Shown here piece by piece: positions 7,021-14,307 of a stretch of 23,570 bases of DNA (the first letter of the stretch is position 1; every line of letters begins with the position of its first letter). The notes under the pieces were generated by a model that was not told the origin of the DNA, made no database searches, and saw only the letters and a program-made list of their open reading frames with translations. Made by a program: the position numbers and the translations under genes. The stretch comes from Sideroxydans lithotrophicus (GTDB taxonomy: Bacteria > Pseudomonadota > Gammaproteobacteria > Burkholderiales > Sulfuriferulaceae), in contig DZDB01000006.1 in assembly GCA_022736605.1 (NCBI GenBank), positions 7,390 through 30,959 of the forward strand, written 5' to 3'.

Positions 7021-8718
7021 ATGTTCAATATCCTGTCTATACTGCGTCGCGACAATACCGCTGACAACCCGTTGAGCAGTCTTAAAACGCTCTCGCGCTG
7101 GGTCAATGACTTGCCCGCCGGCAACGTCATCGCGGCGCACGAGCAGATGCTGAATGCGCTGATACAGTTCAACGCCCAGACCGATCAGCACACTAAAGAT
7201 CGCCTCGATATCCTGATGCAGCTTGATTTATCCGCGCGACCGCTGCAGCAGGCGCTGTGCCAGCAATATTTGCGCAATTCGCGCATGTCACGGGTGATGG
7301 AAAGCCGCCTGTGGCACAGTATCTACAAGTTTTATTGGGAACAGGCGCGCGCCTATCACGGTTTCATCATGGCCTATGTCGCACACCCTGCGGCCAGCCG
7401 CATCAAACCTGCCATGAACCTGGTTATGTTGCGTGCCCTGCACGCCTTCGGCGATGTCTTCAAATGGCATTATTTTCGTTATGAAAAACCTGAAGAAAAA
7501 CTCTGGCTGCGCTTGCACAATCTGTATCGCGTTGCTGAATTCGAAGGTTTTTCAAAAGGTGAGCTCAACCTCTATCCGGACGAAGCCAGCACATCCTGCT
7601 GCGCCGGACAATACACGCGCGCCCTGCTGCTGGCGCAACTTGATGCCAGCGCACTCTACCCAAAACAGATTGAAATGGCCGATAACTGGCTCAATCAATG
7701 GGCACATCTGAGCCGATATGACACGCAACACATCACGAATGACCACACTTTTTATGTCAACCTGACAGAAGGCGTGGGCGCTCGGCGCGTCCGCAATCCG
7801 GATTTTTCAGAATCGTGCCGTTTTTTGAACGTCACTGAACTGGCCGAAAAAATCAAACAATCCCGATTGGCTTTACAGGCGGGAGAGACTGCCGCACTGC
7901 TCGGGCTGGGAGAAGATTGCCGCATCCCCGACTGTTTTGAGATGCTGGATTATGCCGAGCGTCAATGGGGACCGCTCAATCAGCGCGAACAGCGCAAGAG
8001 CGTGCGTACTGCCATTAAAAAAGCGGTCGACGTCGTGCATGGTTTCAATGAAATCTGTGCACTGGTAAAACAGGGTGGCAATGGCGTGGATGTCTTGCAC
8101 GAAATCAATTCCGAAATGAAATATGACGAAATGATTGATATGCAACTGTATGGTTTTGTCACCGACAGCACACGTTCACGCGCCCGTCAAAATCTGGCGC
8201 AGCCTACCGAAAAAGCCGCGCCGCATGAACGCTGGGTGATGGAAAACGAGAGCGAGCACGGCTTTGGCGCCAGCGTACCCAGCGATGAGCACGACTGGCT
8301 ACGCCTCGGCGGTATGGTCGCGCTGCACGTGCTCAAGAACCAGCCCTGGAAACTGGGTGTGATCCGTCGGCTTGCACGCGTGACGAACGGGTTGAGTCAG
8401 GTCGGTATCGAAATCCTGACCCATGAACCCCATTTGTTGATGCTGAAATTGCAGGCCGCAACCTCGCTGCATGGCTACACGGTAGATGGCATCGATACCA
8501 CCAGCGCATTATTGCCGGTGCCCGCATTGTTCATCTCGCAGGTCAATGGCGAGCATGGCGAGATCATACTTGAAGCGGCACAATATGCTTCGGGACGCAG
8601 CTTCGAAGTCAACCTGAGCAGCCACAAAGGCGTGCTTCGATTGCGTGATGTGATCGAAAAAGGCGAAGGCTGGATGCGCGTCGGTGTCGATATGGTGCTC
8701 ACACCCACTGCATTTTAG
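7021..8718 (+). CDS. Large protein of unknown function, possible C-terminal PilZ-like barrel (paralogue A)
   Basis: I do not recognise a named family for this 565-residue protein. It has no signal peptide or membrane segment and is probably cytosolic. The N-terminal 250 or so residues look all-helical and rich in aromatic residues (for example LWHSIYKFYWEQARAYHGF and LWLRLHNLYRVAEFEGF). The C-terminal part looks beta-rich and contains LGVIRRLARVTNGLSQVGIE, which faintly resembles PilZ-type c-di-GMP-binding barrels, but no clear RxxxR motif is visible, so this is only a suggestion. It is a distant paralogue of the product of 9382-10869. GGAG lies 7 bases before the ATG. The gene follows alaS and converges on the carboxylesterase gene with a 1-bp gap. 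Confidence 0.8.
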   Translation: MFNILSILRRDNTADNPLSSLKTLSRWVNDLPAGNVIAAHEQMLNALIQFNAQTDQHTKDRLDILMQLDLSARPLQQALCQQYLRNSRMSRVMESRLWHSIYKFYWEQARAYHGFIMAYVAHPAASRIKPAMNLVMLRALHAFGDVFKWHYFRYEKPEEKLWLRLHNLYRVAEFEGFSKGELNLYPDEASTSCCAGQYTRALLLAQLDASALYPKQIEMADNWLNQWAHLSRYDTQHITNDHTFYVNLTEGVGARRVRNPDFSESCRFLNVTELAEKIKQSRLALQAGETAALLGLGEDCRIPDCFEMLDYAERQWGPLNQREQRKSVRTAIKKAVDVVHGFNEICALVKQGGNGVDVLHEINSEMKYDEMIDMQLYGFVTDSTRSRARQNLAQPTEKAAPHERWVMENESEHGFGASVPSDEHDWLRLGGMVALHVLKNQPWKLGVIRRLARVTNGLSQVGIEILTHEPHLLMLKLQAATSLHGYTVDGIDTTSALLPVPALFISQVNGEHGEIILEAAQYASGRSFEVNLSSHKGVLRLRDVIEKGEGWMRVGVDMVLTPTAF

Positions 8719-8719
8719 T

Positions 8720-9385
8720 TCAGGCCTGCAGCGGCTGCTCAAGCTGTAAAAGCATCACCAGCCAGTCACGAATCGCGGTAATTTCAGCGTCACACACGCT
8801 GTGCGCCATCGGATAGCGGCACCAGCTTACCGGCCAGCCCGCTTGCACCAGCGCATCACGCGCTGTTTCGGCCAGGCCAATCGCAATCACTTCATCGAAT
8901 TCGCCATGCGCCATGAACACCGGCACGCGACGGGCTGCTGCCAGATCCAGACTGGCCGGTAGCGGCATATAGGCAGACAGCACCATCACCCCGGCCAACA
9001 CCATCTCCAGCGTGATCGCGCTATACAGCACCGTAGCGCCGCCTTGCGAAAAACCAGCCAGCACAATGCGTTCAGGCGCGATGCCTGTCGCCACTTGCGC
9101 TGCGATTAGCGCTGCAACATGGCTGCGCGATTGATTCAGACCTGCCGCATCTTCGGCCTGGCTCAAATCGCGGCTACGGATGTCATACCAGGCAGGCATC
9201 ACATGACCGCCATTGATACTGACCGGGCGCATCGGCGCATGCGGCAGAATAAAACGCACACCGGGCAAGGCCAGCGCCTGCACTACCGGCGCGAAGTCAG
9301 TGCCGTCCGCGCCCAGTCCATGCAGCCAGATAACGCACGCGGTGACCGGCTCGGCGCCATGCACGATCTGTAACGGAGGCGTCAT
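8720..9385 (-). CDS. Carboxylesterase/phospholipase-type alpha/beta hydrolase
   Basis: This 221-residue enzyme belongs to the small cytosolic carboxylesterase (acyl-protein thioesterase-like) branch of the alpha/beta hydrolases, which cleave short acyl esters or thioesters; the natural substrate cannot be read from sequence. It has the oxyanion-hole motif VIWLHGLGADGTDF, the nucleophile elbow GFSQGG (S113), the acid HGEFDEVI (D164) and the catalytic histidine in MAHSVC (H195). APMRPVSINGG and AWYDIRSRD are also typical. Its ATG overlaps the stop codon of the upstream gene (ATGA, 4 bp), so it is translationally coupled as the last gene of a three-gene minus-strand operon. Confidence 0.9.
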   Translation of the reverse strand: MTPPLQIVHGAEPVTACVIWLHGLGADGTDFAPVVQALALPGVRFILPHAPMRPVSINGGHVMPAWYDIRSRDLSQAEDAAGLNQSRSHVAALIAAQVATGIAPERIVLAGFSQGGATVLYSAITLEMVLAGVMVLSAYMPLPASLDLAAARRVPVFMAHGEFDEVIAIGLAETARDALVQAGWPVSWCRYPMAHSVCDAEITAIRDWLVMLLQLEQPLQA

Positions 9386-10869
9386 GCTGTCGCCGTTTCC
9401 GGCGCAATGCGATCAAAATCAGCCAGCACGTAATCCTGCGTGACCCGTATCGGCGCACGCAGCCGTATCAGGTGCCGACGTCCCTTGCTGAGCAGCCGTA
9501 CCGCGCCACCCAGACCCGCATGGCGCGCCGGTACCAGCACACAGCGGCGTGGTGTGGCGGTCGTACCCGACAGTGCGATATAAAGCGCATCCACCCGATT
9601 GGGCGCAGCGTTGCCTTCAAGTTGAACCGGCACGGCATGGGCGGCCAGCCGACGGATACCCACTTCGATACTGCCATTTTCATGGCGACGCAGCCGACAT
9701 ACCATACCGATCAGCAGTTGCCGGCCAGCCGCCAGCCCGACCAGCGCGTTGATTTCCAGCTGCAAGCCTTGTGCACTGTCCAGTAACACGCAATAGCCCT
9801 CGCTGCTTTCATCGCGCAAGCGGCAACGCTGCAAACCCGGCAACATCGGCAAAGGCGATTCAGCCTGCTGATGAATTTGATCGAAACCCAAAAACAGCTC
9901 GGTATGCCTGTTTTCCAGCAGCCTGCGCGGATGGCGTCGCATCGGCGCACGCCCCGACCAGCAATTAACCGCTTTATCCCACAGCTCGCCACGCCAGCCT
10001 TCGTATTTTTGCTGCATCGCACCTGTCGATTCGTCGTGTTGCGCATGCATCGCCGCCAGCATCAGACCGGCGCCCCAGTAGCGATAACGCCCCGGCACCG
10101 ACAGCGCCGCTATCGGTTGCGGTGGGTGACGGCCTTTCAAATTGACGCCGTAAGCATGTTTTTCGGCAAGCAGGACATCCTCCAGCAACACGCTTTGTCC
10201 CCAGCGCGCAATCCAGCGTGATGCCAGCTCGATTTCACGCGGCAGCAGGGTATCCGGGCGCAAGCTGTGCAACATTTGTGGCCGCAGATACAGCGTCTCA
10301 CAACTGACGTATGGCTGGTCGGCGTTCGACAACGGCAATGCCGTACGCACAAACTGATATTTTTCAGCAATGCCATAGAGCTTGTGCATACGTGACCAGA
10401 GATACGCTGGCATTGCCTGATAGCGCAGCCATAGCCATTTCATTTGCAGGCCATGATGATACAGCGCACGCTGCGTCAACAAGGGCAACAACGCTGACTC
10501 ATCTTGGCGCATGGCACCACTGACACAGTGCAGATAAGTTTCACCCAGCTCTTCACGATACGTACTGATTGCTGCGATCAGGCGCGCGCTCACGCTCAAC
10601 ACATACGGCGGCAGCGCCAGATAGTGCTGCTCCAGGCGCGCAATATACGGCGCCGAAGCTGCATCCTGGGCGAGCAATGCGGTGCTTGTTTTACGTAACG
10701 CAAGCGTGGCTTCCTGCCGCACCGCCACCAACTGCTCGACCAACTGCTCGATCGAATCGCAGATTTCCTGCACGGTGTAATCCGCCGGGGAATCTTGCGC
10801 ACCCGCCAGTTGCGCCGCACTATCCGAGGCAAACAGCCGATTCAACAGCGGGATGCGACGAATACCCAT
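9382..10869 (-). CDS. Large protein of unknown function (paralogue B)
   Basis: This 495-residue protein has no recognised name. It is homologous to the product of 7021-8718. Its KWLWLRYQAMPAYLWSRMHK segment followed by LYGIAEKYQF matches the other protein's FKWHYFRYEKPEEKLWLRLH and LYRVAEFEGF. REIELASRWIARWG matches KQIEMADNWLNQWA, and IGMVCRLRRHENGSIEVGI matches LGVIRRLARVTNGLSQVGI. The helical N-terminal and beta-rich C-terminal arrangement is shared. I chose the ATG at 10869 because it starts 1 base after the stop of the upstream gene; the frame is open to 10968, which would overlap that gene. The gene lies between a small unknown gene and the carboxylesterase. Confidence 0.78.
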   Translation of the reverse strand: MGIRRIPLLNRLFASDSAAQLAGAQDSPADYTVQEICDSIEQLVEQLVAVRQEATLALRKTSTALLAQDAASAPYIARLEQHYLALPPYVLSVSARLIAAISTYREELGETYLHCVSGAMRQDESALLPLLTQRALYHHGLQMKWLWLRYQAMPAYLWSRMHKLYGIAEKYQFVRTALPLSNADQPYVSCETLYLRPQMLHSLRPDTLLPREIELASRWIARWGQSVLLEDVLLAEKHAYGVNLKGRHPPQPIAALSVPGRYRYWGAGLMLAAMHAQHDESTGAMQQKYEGWRGELWDKAVNCWSGRAPMRRHPRRLLENRHTELFLGFDQIHQQAESPLPMLPGLQRCRLRDESSEGYCVLLDSAQGLQLEINALVGLAAGRQLLIGMVCRLRRHENGSIEVGIRRLAAHAVPVQLEGNAAPNRVDALYIALSGTTATPRRCVLVPARHAGLGGAVRLLSKGRRHLIRLRAPIRVTQDYVLADFDRIAPETATA

Positions 10870-10870
10870 G

Positions 10871-11302
10871 TCAGGATTGATTAAACCGTTGCGCAAGCGC
10901 GGCAATGCGCTGTCCGGCCGGGCTGTCCGCCTTGCCAGCCGCCTTGACCGCTGCACTGAATCCGGCAAAAAATTCGGGCAGTGCTTTGACGACCCGCACC
11001 TTGCGCAAACGGCTCACACCCTGCACCGGCCACTCGGCGCGACTTTGCGCTTCAGGTGCCGCAACACAGACTTTCATGCTCCAGCTCGGCTGGTGCATTA
11101 TCCATTCGTGGCGCAGCACCATCAGCTGATGTGCCTTGAGCGTTTCCACGCCGACAAACGGCCCCTTGTATTCAACCTGCACCGCCTCACTCAAACCGGC
11201 CAGGGCATGGTCAAGATGGGTGAGTGCGTCATCCAGTGCCGGATTGACTGCAATTGTGTCGAGCCGACTTTGTTCAACCAGAAAACCAATAAAATCTTTC
11301 AT
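10871..11302 (-). CDS. Small protein of unknown function, first gene of the minus-strand operon
   Basis: The product from the ATG at 11302 is 143 residues and starts MKDFIGFLVEQSRLDTIAVN. I do not recognise the family. It has no signal peptide or membrane segment; the composition suggests a soluble mixed alpha/beta protein, with KGPFVGVETLKAHQLMVLRH and VRVVKALPEFFAGFSAAVKAAG as notable stretches. Alternative starts are the ATG at 11314 and a GTG at 11335; none has a good ribosome site. The stop codon lies 1 base before the ATG of the next gene, which supports co-transcription with paralogue B and the carboxylesterase. Confidence 0.65.
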   Translation of the reverse strand: MKDFIGFLVEQSRLDTIAVNPALDDALTHLDHALAGLSEAVQVEYKGPFVGVETLKAHQLMVLRHEWIMHQPSWSMKVCVAAPEAQSRAEWPVQGVSRLRKVRVVKALPEFFAGFSAAVKAAGKADSPAGQRIAALAQRFNQS

Positions 11303-11374
11303 GCCATTCGCCATGCAATGTAAGGTGGAAAACACGCCTGCGACCTACTGCCGAAAACGTAAAAAAGCCTGATA

Positions 11375-11383
11375 ATTCTAACA
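11375..11383 (-). promoter_or_regulatory. Candidate extended -10 promoter for the minus-strand operon
   Basis: Read on the minus strand, TGTTAGAAT (complement of 11375-11383) matches the extended -10 form TG-N-TATAAT with one mismatch in the hexamer. It lies about 70 bp upstream of the ATG at 11302, in the AT-rich gap between the divergent operons. No convincing -35 element was found. Confidence 0.33.
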
Positions 11384-11493
11384 TATACATAGCTTGCTGA
11401 TGCTCAAAACGCATACGCCATAAAGCTACACCTGCCCGCATCAATCTGGCACAATTACCAAAACAATACCGACAAGCGCAGAGAGGAATAAAC

Positions 11494-12933
11494 GTGAGCT
11501 TACCCGGCAACAGCAGCAAACCCAGTCTCTTGATTGTGGATGACGATCCCCTGATCACCGACACACTGAATTTTGTTTTATCACGCGATTTTGAAGTTTT
11601 TGTTGCCGACTCCCGCAATCAGGTCAAAAGCCTGCTGACCCAGCTGGACGCGCCACCGCAACTGGCGCTGGTTGACCTTGGCCTGCCGCCTTTTCCACAC
11701 AAGCCGGATGAAGGGTTTCAACTCATTTCCGATCTGCTGGGGCACTCACCCAGCATCAAGATTCTGGTGTTATCCGGGCAGAATGACGAAACCAATGCAC
11801 GCCATGCGCGCGCTCTGGGCGCCATTGATTTTGTCGGCAAGCCCTGCGAACCCGAGCAGATCAAGTCGCTTCTGTTCAATGCGCTGCTGATCCAGGACGC
11901 CGAGCGCAGCGCTGAAGTCGAAGCGCCCACAGCAGAAAGCCTGATCGTCGGCAGCAGTTTCAACCTCGACCGCCTGCGCCAGCAAATCGCCCAATACGCC
12001 AACGCGCCATTCCCGGTGCTGATCGAAGGCGAATCCGGCAGCGGCAAGGAACTCGTCGCCGCCAGCCTGCACAAGCTCTCCAGCCGGGCGCGTAAACCTT
12101 ACCTTGCGCTTAACTGCGCGGCGATTTCCCCCACCCTGGTCGAACCGACCCTGTTTGGTTACTGCAAAGGCGCATTCACCGGCGCCACCACCAACCGCGC
12201 CGGCTATTTTGAAGACGCCAGCGACGGCACCTTGTTCCTCGACGAAATCGGCGAACTGCCGATGGAACTGCAAGCCAAACTGCTGCGCGTGCTCGAAAAC
12301 GGTGAATTCCAGCGCGTCGGCGAAACCCAGTCGCGGCATTCCAATGCGCGCGTGGTTGCCGCCACCAACCGCGACCTGCGCCAGGAAATCAAGGGTGGCC
12401 GCTTCCGCGCCGATCTATATCATCGCCTGTCGGTATTCGGTGTTGCCGTACCGCCCCTGCGCGAACTGGGCGAAGACAAAATCCGCCTGCTCGAACATTT
12501 CCGCGAATTCTACGCCCGCGAAGCCCGCGTCAAGCCATTCGAGCTCGATCCCCGCGCGCGCCAGATGTGGGAGGACTACCACTTTCCCGGCAACGTGCGT
12601 GAACTGCGCAACATCGTCATCCGCCTCACCACCAAATGCGCCGGGCAGAAAGTCACGCCGGAACAGCTCGAAACCGAACTCGATACCGACACCGCCTTTC
12701 CCAGCGAAATCCCACTGCCCAACGATGGCAAGGCGTTGTACGACACCGCCCGTCACCACTTGCAGACGCTGGCCAATTTCAGCCTTGACCAGACCATGAA
12801 ACAGTGGGAAAAAAGTTACGTCGAAGCCGCGCTCAACCTGACCCACGGCAACCTGTCGGCGGCGGCCAAAATCCTCGGCATCAACCGCACCACGCTCTAC
12901 AGCCGCATGCAGACGTACACCAACGAGGCCTGA
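11494..12933 (+). CDS. Sigma-54-dependent response regulator (PrsR-like)
   Basis: The 479-residue protein has three domains. A receiver domain (about 10-130) has D16-D18, phospho-acceptor D61 in LVDLGLPP, S94 and K116. A sigma-54-interacting AAA+ domain (about 148-385) has Walker A GESGSGKE (179-186), GAFTGA (226-231) and Walker B LFLDEIGELP. A Fis-type helix-turn-helix (GNLSAAAKILGINRTTLYSR) ends the protein. The receiver pattern DLGLPP, EG and GAIDF-KP resembles the PrsR (PEP-CTERM-box) regulators, but no PEP-CTERM genes are seen here. The start is a GTG with AGAGAGGA upstream. It heads the pilus operon, 8 bp before the mshM-like gene, so it may control pilus genes; this is inference. No histidine kinase is present. 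Confidence 0.92.
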   Translation: MSLPGNSSKPSLLIVDDDPLITDTLNFVLSRDFEVFVADSRNQVKSLLTQLDAPPQLALVDLGLPPFPHKPDEGFQLISDLLGHSPSIKILVLSGQNDETNARHARALGAIDFVGKPCEPEQIKSLLFNALLIQDAERSAEVEAPTAESLIVGSSFNLDRLRQQIAQYANAPFPVLIEGESGSGKELVAASLHKLSSRARKPYLALNCAAISPTLVEPTLFGYCKGAFTGATTNRAGYFEDASDGTLFLDEIGELPMELQAKLLRVLENGEFQRVGETQSRHSNARVVAATNRDLRQEIKGGRFRADLYHRLSVFGVAVPPLRELGEDKIRLLEHFREFYAREARVKPFELDPRARQMWEDYHFPGNVRELRNIVIRLTTKCAGQKVTPEQLETELDTDTAFPSEIPLPNDGKALYDTARHHLQTLANFSLDQTMKQWEKSYVEAALNLTHGNLSAAAKILGINRTTLYSRMQTYTNEA

Positions 12934-12941
12934 CCCGGCAC

Positions 12942-14270
12942 ATGTACCATGCATTCTTCGGCCTGAACGAAGCCCCGTTCCGCATCACCCCGGACACGGG
13001 GTTTTTCTTTTCCGGCGGCGAGCGTGGCGCGGTGCTGCAGGGTCTTATCTACGCGATTTCTCAGGGCGAAGGCATCATCAAGGTCACCGGCGAAGTCGGC
13101 AGCGGCAAAACCATGCTGTGCTGGATGCTGGAGCAGCATCTGCCGGACGAAGTTGAAACCGTCTATCTGGCCAATCCCAACGTCAAGCCGGACGACGTAT
13201 TGCCTTCCATCCTCGCCGAACTGGCACTGCCGCACCCGATCGACGCCAGCCGTGCCGAGCACCTGCGCAGCCTCAATGATTATCTGCTGGCACGCCACGA
13301 CGCGGGCAAACGCGTGGTGATGTTTGTCGAAGAAGCGCAGGGCATGACGCTGTCCACGCTGGAAGAAATCCGCCTGCTCTCCAATCTCGAAACCGAGCGT
13401 GAAAAACTGCTGCAAATTGTCCTGTTCGGCCAGCCCGAGCTGGATGAAAAACTCGCCGACACGCGCATCCGGCAACTGCGTGAACGCATCACCACCGCCA
13501 TCAACCTGACGCCGCTGTCGGCTGACGACATCCGCGCCTATCTGGCGTTTCGCCTGACCACGGCGGGCTATCGTGGCGCCGATCTGTTCGACGCCAGCGC
13601 GGTGCGCCAGATTGCGCGCGCCTCGCGCGGCCTGACCCGGCGCGTCAACATTCTGGCCGACAAAGCCCTGCTGGCCGCATTTACCGACAATACCCGCCAA
13701 ATCCGCTCACGCCATATCCGCAGTGCATTGCGCGACAGCGCGTTTAACGGCGCGCTGCAGCACACGCCTGCCTGGCGCTGGCTCGCCGTCGCACTGACAA
13801 TCATGCTGGCAGTGCTGGGCGGATTTTATTTGCTGGCAAAAACCCAGTCCACACCTGTCCCGCCTTTAATCGCCCACGTGCCAGCCGTCACCATCGTGCC
13901 CGCGCCAGCGGCAACAGCCACCGACCCATTGACACAAACCCTTGCTGCAAGCCAGACCTGGCTCAAGCAGCAGGCCGCCGCCACGCACACGATCCAGCTC
14001 GCGCTGCTAAAAAATCCGGCAGAACTCGCCGCGTTTTTGCGCACCGAGGGCAGCGCGCTGGTGCGTGATCAGGTTCATCTGTTTCGCACCCAGGCTCAAG
14101 GTCGCCCCAGTTGGGTCGTTATGTATGGCAGCTACCCGGATAAACAGGTGGCCAGTCAGGTCTTGCGCCAATTACCACGCGCCTTGCAACAGCGCCAGCC
14201 CTACCTGCGCACGGTCGCTGGAATACGTAATGAAATCAGTCAAATTCAACAGCTTGGAACACAGTCGTGA
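12942..14270 (+). CDS. mshM: MshM-like ExeA-family ATPase with C-terminal SPOR domain
   Basis: The 442-residue product starts with the ExeA/GspA/MshM signature MYHAFFGLNEAPFRITPD. Its AAA+ domain has Walker A GEVGSGKT (50-57) and Walker B VVMFVEEAQG (125-134), followed by LRERITTAINLTPLSADDI. One membrane segment lies at about 279-301 (LAVALTIMLAVLGGFYLLA). After a Pro/Ala-rich linker, residues of about 347-430 resemble a DamX-type SPOR peptidoglycan-binding domain (THTIQLAL and WVVMYGSYPDKQVASQVLRQ). So the ATPase is cytosolic and the tail periplasmic. It probably helps assemble or position the secretin through the cell wall. The frame is open back to 12804, but the ATG at 12942 gives the family N-terminus. 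Confidence 0.88.
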   Translation: MYHAFFGLNEAPFRITPDTGFFFSGGERGAVLQGLIYAISQGEGIIKVTGEVGSGKTMLCWMLEQHLPDEVETVYLANPNVKPDDVLPSILAELALPHPIDASRAEHLRSLNDYLLARHDAGKRVVMFVEEAQGMTLSTLEEIRLLSNLETEREKLLQIVLFGQPELDEKLADTRIRQLRERITTAINLTPLSADDIRAYLAFRLTTAGYRGADLFDASAVRQIARASRGLTRRVNILADKALLAAFTDNTRQIRSRHIRSALRDSAFNGALQHTPAWRWLAVALTIMLAVLGGFYLLAKTQSTPVPPLIAHVPAVTIVPAPAATATDPLTQTLAASQTWLKQQAAATHTIQLALLKNPAELAAFLRTEGSALVRDQVHLFRTQAQGRPSWVVMYGSYPDKQVASQVLRQLPRALQQRQPYLRTVAGIRNEISQIQQLGTQS

Positions 14271-14307
14271 TACCATTTCTTGAATTATTCGAACGAGAGG
14301 GACATCC

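Noticed and set aside
10870..10968. An N-terminal extension of paralogue B
   Set aside because: It overlaps the upstream gene and encodes an Arg-rich sequence without similarity to paralogue A; the ATG at 10869 fits operon spacing.
11394..11423. TTGCTG ... CATAAA as a promoter for the response regulator gene
   Set aside because: The spacer is about 19 bases and both hexamers are weak; not enough to annotate.
11446..11460. TGGCAC resembling the -24 element of a sigma-54 promoter before the response regulator
   Set aside because: The matching -12 position reads CCAA rather than TTGC, so the invariant GC is missing.
12804..12941. An N-terminal extension of the mshM-like gene
   Set aside because: This stretch overlaps the helix-turn-helix end of the response regulator in another frame, and the ATG at 12942 gives the exact ExeA-family N-terminus.
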